This document shows, piece after piece, positions 7,444 through 14,616 of a stretch of 17,018 nt of DNA; position 1 is the first letter of the stretch, and every line of letters starts with the position of its first letter. Below the pieces are notes generated by a model that did no database searches, had not been told where the DNA came from, and worked only from the letters and a program-made list of their open reading frames with translations. The position numbers were made by a program, and so were the translations under genes. Source of the stretch: an uncultured Clostridia bacterium (GTDB lineage Bacteria > Bacillota > Clostridia > Peptostreptococcales > Anaerovoracaceae); assembly GCA_937928455.1 (NCBI GenBank), contig CALFUG010000165.1, positions 1-17,018 on the forward strand, given 5' to 3'.

Positions 7444-7869
7444 TTACTTGCCAGAACTTCCAAATCCTCCAGCACCTCTCTCTGTGTCTTCCAACGCAGC
7501 CACCTCTTCCCATTCAATCCGCTCATACTGACTGATAATCAGCTGGGCGATTCGATCCCCTTGCTTTATTTCAAAAGACTCTTCCCCCCAATTGATGAGG
7601 CAGACCTGAATCTCTCCTCTGTAATCACTATCAATTGTTCCTACCCCATTCACAAGGCCAATGCCGTGTTTCACCGCAAATCCGCTTCTCGCTCGAACTT
7701 GCGCTTCATATCCTTCCGGGAGCTCTATGAAAATTCCCGTAGGTATCAAACAACGTTTGCCGGGCAACAACTGGTGATTCACGGTAGATCTAAGATCCAT
7801 GCCTGCTGAACCCCTCGTTTCATAAGTTGGCAGAACCCCTGTTTTTGTTACAATTCTGATTTTCTTCAT
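7444..7869 (-). CDS. dut: dUTP diphosphatase (dUTPase), trimeric type
   Basis: Hydrolyses dUTP to dUMP and pyrophosphate, keeping uracil out of DNA and feeding dTMP synthesis. At 141 aa it has all five motifs of the homotrimeric family: motif 1 GSAGMDLRS (20-28), motif 2 RARSGFAVKHG (59-69), motif 3 GVGTIDSDYRGEI (75-87, catalytic Asp80), motif 4 GDRIAQLII (104-112) and the flexible C-terminal motif 5 RGAGGFGSSGK (131-141). The ATG is preceded by AGGAG, which overlaps the stop of the M16 peptidase gene 14 nt upstream, so translation is probably coupled. The gene is complete with no anomaly. Its closeness to dgt places two dNTP-pool enzymes directly upstream of the primase operon. Confidence 0.98.
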   Translation of the reverse strand: MKKIRIVTKTGVLPTYETRGSAGMDLRSTVNHQLLPGKRCLIPTGIFIELPEGYEAQVRARSGFAVKHGIGLVNGVGTIDSDYRGEIQVCLINWGEESFEIKQGDRIAQLIISQYERIEWEEVAALEDTERGAGGFGSSGK

Positions 7870-7883
7870 AAGGGTACATTCTC

Positions 7884-9116
7884 CTAGAGTTTAAACGTAT
7901 TGGGAGACACCACTGCAAAAGAATATTGATGTATATCTTGAATCTCTTTTCCCAGTCGATTCACATCTTCCAAGGTCACTTTTTCTATTTTTTCAATCAA
8001 TTCCTCTTGTTCGATTACTCGATTCATAAGCAAGAGGTTTCTACCGATACTCATCATTCGGCTATGGGTTCTTTCCATGCTGAATACAATACTGCTTTTC
8101 CCTTGATTCTTGGCCTTTAACAACTCTTCCTTTGAAATGCCATGCTTCCCAAGATTATCCAATTCTTCTACGATGGCATGGATGCATTCTCTCAACTTAT
8201 CATGAGCTATTCCGGCATAAACCAATAGCAAACCGGAGCGTGACATAATTTGAGGCATGCTCATTACAGTATATGCCAATCCCTTTTCCTCCCGTATATT
8301 TTGAAAAAGTCGGGAGCTCATGGAACCACCTAAAATGTTATTCAAGAAAGCAGCAGCATAATAGTCTTCGGAGTCTAAAGTAATAAATCGAGTTCCGATA
8401 CAAAGATTGGTTTGCTCAATTTCTTTTACCACAGATACTTGCCCCGGCTGATAGGGAACAAGCGGCCCCAGGTCCTTGGTTTTTTTCGGTCCGAACCCAC
8501 CCATTTTTTCCTCCACCAGATGAATCACCTGGTCTAAGTCAAATCCACCGGCTATGGCAATTACCACACTGTCGCAAGTGTATTCTTTTCGAATATATTC
8601 CTTTAGTTTTTCTCCCGTTTGTCCTGCCAGTGCTTCTGGATTTCCCGCCACATCATGTTCCAGAGGATCTCCGGCAAAAACCAATCGTGTGCAATGCTCC
8701 ATGGACAAATCATCCGGTTGGTCCTCCATCATTTTGATTTCTTCCAATATTACCTGCCGCTCTTTTTCAATTTCTTTTTCCTCAAACAAGCTGGCATTTA
8801 ACATGTCAAACAAAATGTCCGATGCAGGTAAGAATGTATCCGCTGTTGTCTTAAAATAATAGCAGGTGTGGTCCCTGGAGGTATAGGCATTGACCGACCC
8901 CCCCAACCGATCAAATCCTTCTGCGATATCTTTTGCAGTAAAACGCGGTGTGCCTTTAAACATCATATGTTCTACAAAATGACTGGCTCCATACAGCTCC
9001 GGCGGTTCATCAATGGACCCCGTTCGAAAAAACACACCAAAAGCCACGGTTTGAACATGGTTCATTTCTTCGGATACGATACGTATCCCATTTTTTAACG
9101 TTGTTAATTTGATCAT
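7884..9116 (-). CDS. M16 family zinc peptidase (MlpA/YmxG type)
   Basis: A 410-aa single-unit M16 (pitrilysin/processing-peptidase-like) metallopeptidase. The inverted zinc motif HFVEH is at residues 46-50 (His46, Glu49, His50), and the third ligand is probably Glu126 in RQVILEEI. The second, inactive M16 half follows, with GGSMSSRLFQNIREEKGLAYTV (about 266-287) containing the conserved R/Y substrate-contact motif. Length and layout match B. subtilis YmxG (MlpA) and its clostridial homologs; the natural substrates are not established. There is no signal peptide, so it should be cytoplasmic. The ATG is 2 nt past the SLH protein stop, and the nearest SD (AAGGGA) is a rather distant ~14 nt upstream, which suggests translational coupling. 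In many Clostridia this gene is next to pnp and dut; here pnp is absent and the SLH gene takes its place. Confidence 0.94.
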   Translation of the reverse strand: MIKLTTLKNGIRIVSEEMNHVQTVAFGVFFRTGSIDEPPELYGASHFVEHMMFKGTPRFTAKDIAEGFDRLGGSVNAYTSRDHTCYYFKTTADTFLPASDILFDMLNASLFEEKEIEKERQVILEEIKMMEDQPDDLSMEHCTRLVFAGDPLEHDVAGNPEALAGQTGEKLKEYIRKEYTCDSVVIAIAGGFDLDQVIHLVEEKMGGFGPKKTKDLGPLVPYQPGQVSVVKEIEQTNLCIGTRFITLDSEDYYAAAFLNNILGGSMSSRLFQNIREEKGLAYTVMSMPQIMSRSGLLLVYAGIAHDKLRECIHAIVEELDNLGKHGISKEELLKAKNQGKSSIVFSMERTHSRMMSIGRNLLLMNRVIEQEELIEKIEKVTLEDVNRLGKEIQDIHQYSFAVVSPNTFKL

Positions 9117-9118
9117 AT

Positions 9119-11401
9119 CTAATCATTAATCCCTTCCCTTGCATCAATATATTCATAAATGATTTTTGCTGCCTGCGCTCTTGTTGCGATTCCTTGGGGT
9201 TCAAAGCGTTCATCTCCCATACCACTCATCATTTTAGCTCCGGCCACCGTCTGAACATAATCTCTTGCCCAGGAGCTAATCTTATTTTTGTCTGTGAATT
9301 CCGTAAAAGCATCCTCCTTTTGAGGCAAAGCAAAGCTTTGATATACGGCGTAGTTGCACAACATCACTGCCATTTGTTCTCTGGTGATAGGAGCATCCGG
9401 TGCAAAGAGACCATCACCCACTCCACTTACGATTCCTTCCTGATAACCCCAGTTGATATAGCCGGTAGCCCATGATGATGCTGGAACATCTGTAAAATTG
9501 GCTGATTGGGCTTTTGTTACATCCACTCCATCGGTGGCTTTCGCCAAGAAAGCCATAAATTGAGCGCGCGTCAGTTCCCCATCCGGCATAAACATATTAT
9601 CTCCCACACCTCCAACTTTCCCCATGGCCGCAAGGATTCCGATGGTTTCTTTTGCCCAGTGACCATGTGTGTCGGAGAATATAACGGGTGTCAAAACCAC
9701 GGGTGTCACAGTCACAGCAATACTGGCCTCTTGGGAACCGTATGATATTGTTATCTTTCCGGTGGTTTCGGAAAGCACCTTGGCGGCTTTAAATACTCCA
9801 TTATTGTCAACCGTCCCGATGGTTGAGTCACAGCTGTAAGAGAATGCCGGAGTGCTGTTGGATAAAGCCACCGTTCCGTACGCAATCCGAGCTTCTACCT
9901 TGCGACTTTCCCCCGGTTTTATTGTCCATTTCTCGCTGGCCGGAATAATTCGTACTTGATTTACGATTTGAACCGTAGCTTCCGCTTTCATTCCTTCTAC
10001 ACTTGCTTTTATAATAGCGTCTCCCACCGATGCCCTCGCCGTAAATTGATTTTCTTCCATTGTTCCGTATCGGTCTACTTCATATTGCACCCCATTGGGA
10101 ACCGTCATTTTTTCATAAAGAGAGTTGGTAGCATATGTTTTCATGACCACCGATTCTCCGGTCAACAAAATGGTGTTGCTGGGGTAAGTGTGTATATGGG
10201 AAACTCGATGGGTGCCCGCCTCTTCGTAGACCAATAACAATCCGTTGCTCACCGCGCGGGCCGCACCACCACTGGGAGAATTCTTTAGGAGTGCCGTTTC
10301 ATCCATACCCGGTTTACGGACTAACATTTGTGAGGAGCCACCGCCATCTAAGTTCCATGCAGAAATGCACCCCAATTCTATCATATGTTCCGCCAATTCT
10401 TCGATGGTTAATCCATTACTCAAACTGCCTTGTCTTCCATCTACTACGTATAAAACCAAAGAACCATCTCTCTTTACTCCCAAGGCTGTTCGCGGATTCA
10501 CCGCTGTTCCATTGGTTACCATACGGCCATTTTCCACGATACTATAGTATAGACCTACTGCCTCAACAGCATCCGCCAACCCGGTGCCCTTTTCCCTACA
10601 TGAGATTTCCACCTGTTCTCCCACTACCAATTGAGACAAACTGGTATAGTATGGACTGGACTTAGAAGTGGACAGAATCAATTCCTGGTTTCCTATGGGA
10701 GTATTCCCTCCGCTTAGTATTTCTTTAACACTCCCGGTTATGCTGCGATTAACACCCATTTGCATGTCTTCTACTTGAATCACTACTTCGATTCTTTCAC
10801 CGGCAGTCAATGTACTGCTCGCATAATTGCGATTATACAAGAATAGTCCGCCGGCACCTCCATCGGGCACATTAAAATAACCGATGATTTCCTGGTTTGT
10901 GGAATTTTCCTGAAGCGAAAGATAGGAGTACTCCAACTGAACTTGACTCATGGCCAAAGTTCCATCTTCATAGAAGGCAATCACACGGTCGGGATGGTAC
11001 CCTGATGTGATAATATTCTTGTTATGGATTACCGTACCTCGAGGAGTACCCGTGCCCGTATCAAAAATATCTCCATTGATGGCAGCAACAACTTTGTATC
11101 CATTGGCTTCTGCGGTTTTTACCATAGTATCCACTGTATAAGTTCCGCGTACTTCTCCCGCAAAAACAAAAGGCCGAAGTCCGCTTTCCTCCAAATCACT
11201 TACTACCATATGGGCTTCTACAATCCCCTGGTTCGGGTTGTCCCCTATCATTCTCTGATAATGGGTCTGTTGAAACACATCATAAGTTTCTTGGTAATAA
11301 ATGGACCCGAAACCCTGTTGGTAATCAAACCCTGTCAACAGCACAAAACTTAAACAAAGTATTAAACACCATGCCACTCTTTTTCGAAATTGGTTTTTCA
11401 T
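9119..11401 (-). CDS. Secreted phosphodiester glycosidase (NAGPA) domain protein with three SLH domains
   Basis: A 760-aa surface protein. Residues 1-24 are a signal peptide (KNQFRKR then a hydrophobic core). No lipobox is visible, so it is probably exported by Sec and cut by signal peptidase I. A phosphodiester glycosidase domain (NAGPA, DUF2233 type) covers about 95-395, with AAINGDIFD (106-114), GVKRDGSLVLYVVDGR (308-323) and WNLDGGGSSQML (349-360). Two Ig-like beta segments follow (about 400-480 and 485-568). Three S-layer homology repeats (about 574-620, 636-684 and 700-750) carry the ITRAE-like motifs LTRAQ, ITREQ and ATRAQ and anchor the protein to pyruvylated secondary cell-wall polymer. 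By family it may cleave phosphodiester-linked sugars in wall polymers, but the substrate is unknown. ATG has a GGGAG SD 7 nt upstream. It lies just after the abrB terminator and heads the M16-dut-DUF47-dgt run; I see no clear promoter of its own. Confidence 0.93.
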   Translation of the reverse strand: MKNQFRKRVAWCLILCLSFVLLTGFDYQQGFGSIYYQETYDVFQQTHYQRMIGDNPNQGIVEAHMVVSDLEESGLRPFVFAGEVRGTYTVDTMVKTAEANGYKVVAAINGDIFDTGTGTPRGTVIHNKNIITSGYHPDRVIAFYEDGTLAMSQVQLEYSYLSLQENSTNQEIIGYFNVPDGGAGGLFLYNRNYASSTLTAGERIEVVIQVEDMQMGVNRSITGSVKEILSGGNTPIGNQELILSTSKSSPYYTSLSQLVVGEQVEISCREKGTGLADAVEAVGLYYSIVENGRMVTNGTAVNPRTALGVKRDGSLVLYVVDGRQGSLSNGLTIEELAEHMIELGCISAWNLDGGGSSQMLVRKPGMDETALLKNSPSGGAARAVSNGLLLVYEEAGTHRVSHIHTYPSNTILLTGESVVMKTYATNSLYEKMTVPNGVQYEVDRYGTMEENQFTARASVGDAIIKASVEGMKAEATVQIVNQVRIIPASEKWTIKPGESRKVEARIAYGTVALSNSTPAFSYSCDSTIGTVDNNGVFKAAKVLSETTGKITISYGSQEASIAVTVTPVVLTPVIFSDTHGHWAKETIGILAAMGKVGGVGDNMFMPDGELTRAQFMAFLAKATDGVDVTKAQSANFTDVPASSWATGYINWGYQEGIVSGVGDGLFAPDAPITREQMAVMLCNYAVYQSFALPQKEDAFTEFTDKNKISSWARDYVQTVAGAKMMSGMGDERFEPQGIATRAQAAKIIYEYIDAREGIND

Positions 11402-11424
11402 AATGGTTCTCCCGCCTTACCTAC

Positions 11425-11451
11425 AAAAGACCCCATTGTTTGGAGTCTTTT
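11425..11451 (-). terminator. Hairpin terminator after the AbrB-family gene
   Basis: On the minus strand AAAAGACTCC, a 7-nt loop and GGGGTCTTTT form a 10-bp stem with one G-U pair, with the T-run built into the 3' arm. Arms are 11425-11434 and 11442-11451. It sits 20 nt after the abrB-like stop and 23 nt before the SLH gene start. It should end the unknown-abrB transcript or act as a leaky attenuator for the downstream operon. On the plus strand it also ends in TTTTTAT. Confidence 0.7.
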
Positions 11452-11471
11452 TATATGTCTATTTACTTCAC

Positions 11472-11744
11472 CTAAAGCTTCATAATGTCAGCCAAACATT
11501 TTTTGCAGATATAGCTGGTGAGTACTTCACCACTTTCATCTTTTCTCTTATATTCAGCCAAATCCTCTTTCGAGTCGCAAAATGCGCAATGCTCTTTGTA
11601 TTTCTTTATGACGATACTATCTCCATCGAAATGAAATTCTACCTTTTGTTCATTGGATAGACCTAATTCTTTTTTCATTTCCGCCGGTAATACTACCCGG
11701 CCTAATTTATCGATTTTCCGTACCATTCCACTATTGTTCCCCAT
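11472..11744 (-). CDS. AbrB/SpoVT family transition-state-type regulator with Cys4 tail
   Basis: A 90-aa DNA-binding protein of the AbrB family, dimeric swapped-hairpin beta-barrel regulators that repress post-exponential genes in Firmicutes. The N-terminal domain (MGNNSGMVRKIDKLGRVVLP, residues 1-20, to about 50) matches the DNA-binding half of AbrB. The C-terminal part carries C53xxC56 and C80xxC83, a likely zinc-binding knuckle common in clostridial AbrB relatives and absent in B. subtilis AbrB. I chose ATG at 11742-11744 because it follows AAAGGGGGGAT, a strong SD. The frame extends 22 codons further upstream to a GTG, but that would overlap the preceding gene and lacks an SD. The 46-bp gap to the upstream gene includes TTACC-N2-GGTAA at 11759-11770, a possible autoregulatory site. 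Target genes are not apparent from sequence. Confidence 0.93.
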   Translation of the reverse strand: MGNNSGMVRKIDKLGRVVLPAEMKKELGLSNEQKVEFHFDGDSIVIKKYKEHCAFCDSKEDLAEYKRKDESGEVLTSYICKKCLADIMKL

Positions 11745-11758
11745 TTTTATCCCCCCTT

Positions 11759-11770
11759 TTACCACGGTAA
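11759..11770. promoter_or_regulatory. Small dyad TTACC-N2-GGTAA before the abrB-like gene
   Basis: A 12-bp near-perfect palindrome lies 15-26 nt upstream of the abrB-like start, just before its SD. It may be an operator or only part of the leader. No clear -10/-35 pair accompanies it in the 46-bp gap. Confidence 0.25.
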
Positions 11771-11790
11771 CATATTCATATTTTTTTGTT

Positions 11791-12489
11791 TTATTCTTCC
11801 TTGGCTTCACAATCTTCTGTTTCTTCTTTGTCTTCGTCGAAACTGTCCATAATCAGATTCACAAATGTATGAGATCCCGTCTTCACAAAAGAGCTGAACT
11901 TAGCGACTTGCCGATCAAAAGCATTTTTCCCCGTCGAAGAAAGTTCCTCTTCTGTAAATAAATCTTCCAGCTTCACCCGATAATCTCCCGGCTTTTGGTC
12001 CAAAAAGTCTGGAACAAAGTCCGATTGCAACTCCGGTTCTCTTTCCGCAGAAGCTTTTCTCATACCATCTGGAACTTCATTGGACAATGGCTCCTCAAAA
12101 GCGGCTGTTTTTTCTAGCGAGATGTCCGGACGATTCGAAGTGAAGTATTGCACGTAGTTCATAAATTCGGCCCAACCAAAGGGAGTTTCCAATCTTCCCG
12201 CAAAAGAAATTTCATGTCCTCCGGAAAAATGAAAAGCGACAAACCATCCTTCCCCTCCATATGACGGAAAATCATAAATTTCGTCCCAAGAAAAGACCCC
12301 TAATTCCTTACAGGTGGTTAAGAAATCCAGCCACACAAACTTTGGTATTAGATAAGTACTGTTGGCCAGTCCTCTCCCATACCGCACTTTATAAAGCTCT
12401 GGAGCCTCACTTTCCTCAATTTCAACGTGATAGGCATAGTCCTCGGTTTTTACCTGCAGACGAAAGCCCTTTGCATCCGATACTTTCAT
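11791..12489 (-). CDS. Hypothetical protein, 232 aa, upstream of the AbrB-like gene
   Basis: I do not recognise this protein. It is soluble, with no signal peptide or membrane helix. Residues 1 to about 120 look like a folded alpha/beta domain rich in aromatics (FVWLDFLTTCKELGVFSWDE, EGWFVAFHFSGGHEISFAG, PFGWAEFMNYVQYF). Residues 125-175 are polar, proline- and charge-rich, and probably disordered. The last part has a helix-like stretch (FTEEELSSTGKNAFDRQVAKFSSFV) and ends in a strongly acidic tail (DEDKEETEDCEAKEE). The ATG follows AAGGGAG at 6 nt. A candidate promoter lies 28 nt upstream, and the abrB-like gene follows 46 bp downstream, so the pair is probably co-transcribed. It could be a partner or a co-regulated gene, but nothing in the sequence shows which. 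Base composition resembles the neighbours, giving no sign of recent transfer. Confidence 0.85.
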   Translation of the reverse strand: MKVSDAKGFRLQVKTEDYAYHVEIEESEAPELYKVRYGRGLANSTYLIPKFVWLDFLTTCKELGVFSWDEIYDFPSYGGEGWFVAFHFSGGHEISFAGRLETPFGWAEFMNYVQYFTSNRPDISLEKTAAFEEPLSNEVPDGMRKASAEREPELQSDFVPDFLDQKPGDYRVKLEDLFTEEELSSTGKNAFDRQVAKFSSFVKTGSHTFVNLIMDSFDEDKEETEDCEAKEE

Positions 12490-12506
12490 CTCCGTCTCCC
12501 TTGTGT

Positions 12507-12529
12507 AACATGAATTATTCTATCATGTT
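12507..12529. promoter_or_regulatory. 7-9-7 inverted repeat AACATGA/TCATGTT across the -10 box
   Basis: AACATGA (12507-12513) and TCATGTT (12523-12529) are exact complements separated by 9 nt that contain the -10 box TAGAAT of the candidate promoter. Size and position fit an operator for a dimeric repressor. The repressor is unknown; the downstream AbrB-like protein is one possibility, although AbrB proteins usually lack a strict dyad consensus. Confidence 0.35.
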
Positions 12530-12545
12530 TTCTCGTCGCCTACAA
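12517..12545 (-). promoter_or_regulatory. Candidate extended -10 sigma-A promoter for the unknown-abrB pair
   Basis: On the minus strand TTGTAG (12540-12545) and TAGAAT (12517-12522) are separated by 17 nt. The -10 is preceded by TGA, giving the extended TGn form that compensates for a weak -35 (3 of 6). The predicted start is near 12510, about 20 nt before the ATG of the 232-aa protein. Confidence 0.5.
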
Positions 12546-12561
12546 GCCATGAGGATGGCTT
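12544..12561. repeat. 7-4-7 inverted repeat after the MBL-fold gene
   Basis: AAGCCAT and ATGGCTT flank GAGG, 32 nt after the MBL gene stop. There is no T-run on either side, so it is at best a weak or Rho-type end signal for the murI operon. It touches the -35 of the next promoter. Confidence 0.3.
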
Positions 12562-12592
12562 CTACACAAAATACCCTTTCTTTACCAGGTAC

Positions 12593-13504
12593 TTAAATCT
12601 CCTTCAAAATTACATCGATAATGCTCTTTGCGTTCAATACAAATGCCGCCTTCGGCTGCTCTTGTTCTCGGACATCATCCCAATATTTTTCAATGTATTT
12701 TCCTATAATTTCATCTTTTGATAGACCATCAACATATAGCTTTTGTATATAGTCTCTTTTTTCATAGGTTGTTTGAAAAAACAACTCCCAGTATCGTTCA
12801 TTGTAATGGGATGGCAAGACCCCATAATGGGGTAAAATGATAGTGTTTGCTTGAAGATTTTTCATCTTTTCACCAGAAGCAAGGCTATCTCTATATGATT
12901 TGAGTATGGCAGTATGTACTAATTCCGGCTCTATCAGAATACCCGTGGATTCGGATGCCAACAATATTTTTTCCGGGAGAATGTAATAGCTAAGGCTGCA
13001 AGTGGTATGCCCGGGAGTTTCCAACACTTGGATGATGGTATCCCCCAAATCAATTTCATCGTTTTCACCCACCACCTGATTCACCACCAGCCCATCCGTA
13101 CGCACCTTCATCTCGGTCCCCAAATACGTTCGGGCCGCTTCTTCTCCCAACTCGCCGATTACTTTTCTGGCGCTCTCCTTCTGTAGCACCTTCTGCGCAT
13201 ATTCCGAGGCCAACACCATGGCTTGGGGATATCGATCCCGAATGTAGGGCAAGGCGCCCACATGATCATAGTGTGTATGAGTTAGTAATATATAGTCCAA
13301 GGATCTTCCGTTTAAAGTTGTTTCCAATTTTTCCAATAACTCTTCCCAACAATATGCCATTCCGCAATCCAACAAGGCGGTTCTATCTCTCCCCAGAATC
13401 AATAATACTTCTCCGCCCTGGCCACTGGTTATTCGACGTATGGGTTCTGGAAACATCAATCGGTGATGATTCTCAAAGTCTTTGAACAAAGGTTTCTTAC
13501 TCAT
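12593..13504 (-). CDS. MBL-fold metallo-hydrolase
   Basis: A 303-aa metallo-beta-lactamase-fold hydrolase, cytoplasmic. The metal motif THTHYDH is at 75-81 (His76, His78, Asp80, His81), His166 is in ETPGHTTCS and the last His226 is in ILPHYGVL. The usual bridging Asp (as in GD) is replaced: the segment reads LLASESTGIL at 181-190, with Glu185 nearest. About 75 C-terminal residues beyond the MBL core (YEKRDYIQKLYVDGLSKDEIIGKYIEKYW...) form helices. Such proteins include glyoxalase II-like thioesterases, lactonases and RNA- or phosphodiester-cleaving enzymes; the substrate cannot be assigned. The start overlaps the YkvI-family stop by 4 nt (ATGA), so expression is coupled to that membrane protein. 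It is the last gene of the murI operon. Confidence 0.92.
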   Translation of the reverse strand: MSKKPLFKDFENHHRLMFPEPIRRITSGQGGEVLLILGRDRTALLDCGMAYCWEELLEKLETTLNGRSLDYILLTHTHYDHVGALPYIRDRYPQAMVLASEYAQKVLQKESARKVIGELGEEAARTYLGTEMKVRTDGLVVNQVVGENDEIDLGDTIIQVLETPGHTTCSLSYYILPEKILLASESTGILIEPELVHTAILKSYRDSLASGEKMKNLQANTIILPHYGVLPSHYNERYWELFFQTTYEKRDYIQKLYVDGLSKDEIIGKYIEKYWDDVREQEQPKAAFVLNAKSIIDVILKEI

Positions 13505-14616
13505 GTTCTTTCACGTACCTCCATTTCCGATACTAGATGTTTGTCCCCATTGCCCAGGACTCTTCCCGAGATAAAGTATTGTATAAAATGAATCGTTAAT
13601 AAAAGTAGGATCCCCATGCCGAGATATCCAATCACAGGGAACATATACGCCACCACATTGGTAAATCCTACCAGTCCAATGAGAAATCCTGCTATGGCCA
13701 TAAATAGAATCCGCCATTTTTTCCGGGGGCCTTCTTTCATTTTGGTGGTTACCGCATAGTAATTTGTGGTAGCCGATGCATAAATGGCGAAAAAGAGCAT
13801 GCAGCCATATACACCGTTCAGAATCGGGTCCATTCTTTGGGTTAAAGCCAAAATAGGCATATCCATGGAATGACTGAAAGCCATGTCTTTCTGCATCACC
13901 AATACCAAAAGTAGCGCAATCACTCCCAAAGTGAGTCCACCCATACCGGCTCCCATCAAAGCATGCCGTGTAGTCTTGGCATGTATAGAGGCGGTAGCCA
14001 CTACAGGGATTACTGCCAGGATATTATAGGAAACATAAAGAATCGCGGCTAATGGCCAATTGGGCGCCAAAGGAGAAGGTTTTATTTTTATCTCCATTCC
14101 CATGGAGGGCACAGGCCCCACCAGAAGCACCACCCCGGTAATCACTACCACAACAAGCAATAAGGGAATGAGCCAGCGAAAAATTCCCCGAATCCTCTGA
14201 AAACCACCCAGTACCGTTAATACCACCAATAGTATGATTAACAGTCCGCCAATGGGGCGAGGAATCATGTACTGCTGGTAAACGAAGGCACCACCTGCTG
14301 CACTCATGGTAATCAACACCGTGAATAAAATACCGGCCATGAAATAACCCACTAATTTAGTGAGCCTTTGATTCTTTCCCGGGACAATAATTTGACCCAT
14401 ATCGTTGGTTTGAAGATTTCTGGACAACAGCACGGTCATCAATCCTACTAGAATAAACAGGAGGCCTACAAAAGCCACCCCAATGATTGCCTGAGGGCCA
14501 AAACAACCAAAGAATTGCCAAACCTCCCGGCCGGAGGCAAAGCCGGCGCCCATAATGGTCCCCACATATAAAAATGCAACCCCAAAAGCATTCAGTCCTT
14601 TACTTTTACCTTCCAT
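13501..14616 (-). CDS. YkvI family membrane protein (APC-superfamily-like)
   Basis: A 371-aa polytopic inner-membrane protein of the YkvI family (COG3949), about ten hydrophobic segments. The N-terminal FLYVGTIMGAGFASGREVWQFFG (about 15-37) is the family's hallmark, a broken-helix GxG(F)ASG motif similar to the substrate-binding helix 1 of APC/LeuT-fold transporters. Further segments include GILFTVLITMSAAGGAFVYQQ (around 95-115) and AILYVSYNILAVIPVVATA (around 190-210). Physiological substrates of YkvI proteins are not known. ATG has an AGGGAAGAG SD. The gene overlaps rarD by 11 nt at its start and the MBL gene by 4 nt at its end, so all three are tightly coupled. No truncation is visible. 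Confidence 0.9.
   Translation of the reverse strand: MEGKSKGLNAFGVAFLYVGTIMGAGFASGREVWQFFGCFGPQAIIGVAFVGLLFILVGLMTVLLSRNLQTNDMGQIIVPGKNQRLTKLVGYFMAGILFTVLITMSAAGGAFVYQQYMIPRPIGGLLIILLVVLTVLGGFQRIRGIFRWLIPLLLVVVVITGVVLLVGPVPSMGMEIKIKPSPLAPNWPLAAILYVSYNILAVIPVVATASIHAKTTRHALMGAGMGGLTLGVIALLLVLVMQKDMAFSHSMDMPILALTQRMDPILNGVYGCMLFFAIYASATTNYYAVTTKMKEGPRKKWRILFMAIAGFLIGLVGFTNVVAYMFPVIGYLGMGILLLLTIHFIQYFISGRVLGNGDKHLVSEMEVRERT

Noticed and set aside
11402..11471. Promoter for the SLH protein gene from CATATAAA near 11452-11459
   Set aside because: No acceptable -35 lies at a normal distance and the start would fall inside the hairpin arm; I could not support it.
11745..11810. GTG-started 22-residue extension of the AbrB-like protein
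   Set aside because: It overlaps the preceding gene, has no SD, and the internal ATG has a very strong one.
12544..12561. Hairpin after the MBL gene as an intrinsic terminator
   Set aside because: The stem is only 7 bp and has no T-run on either strand, so it is listed only as a repeat.
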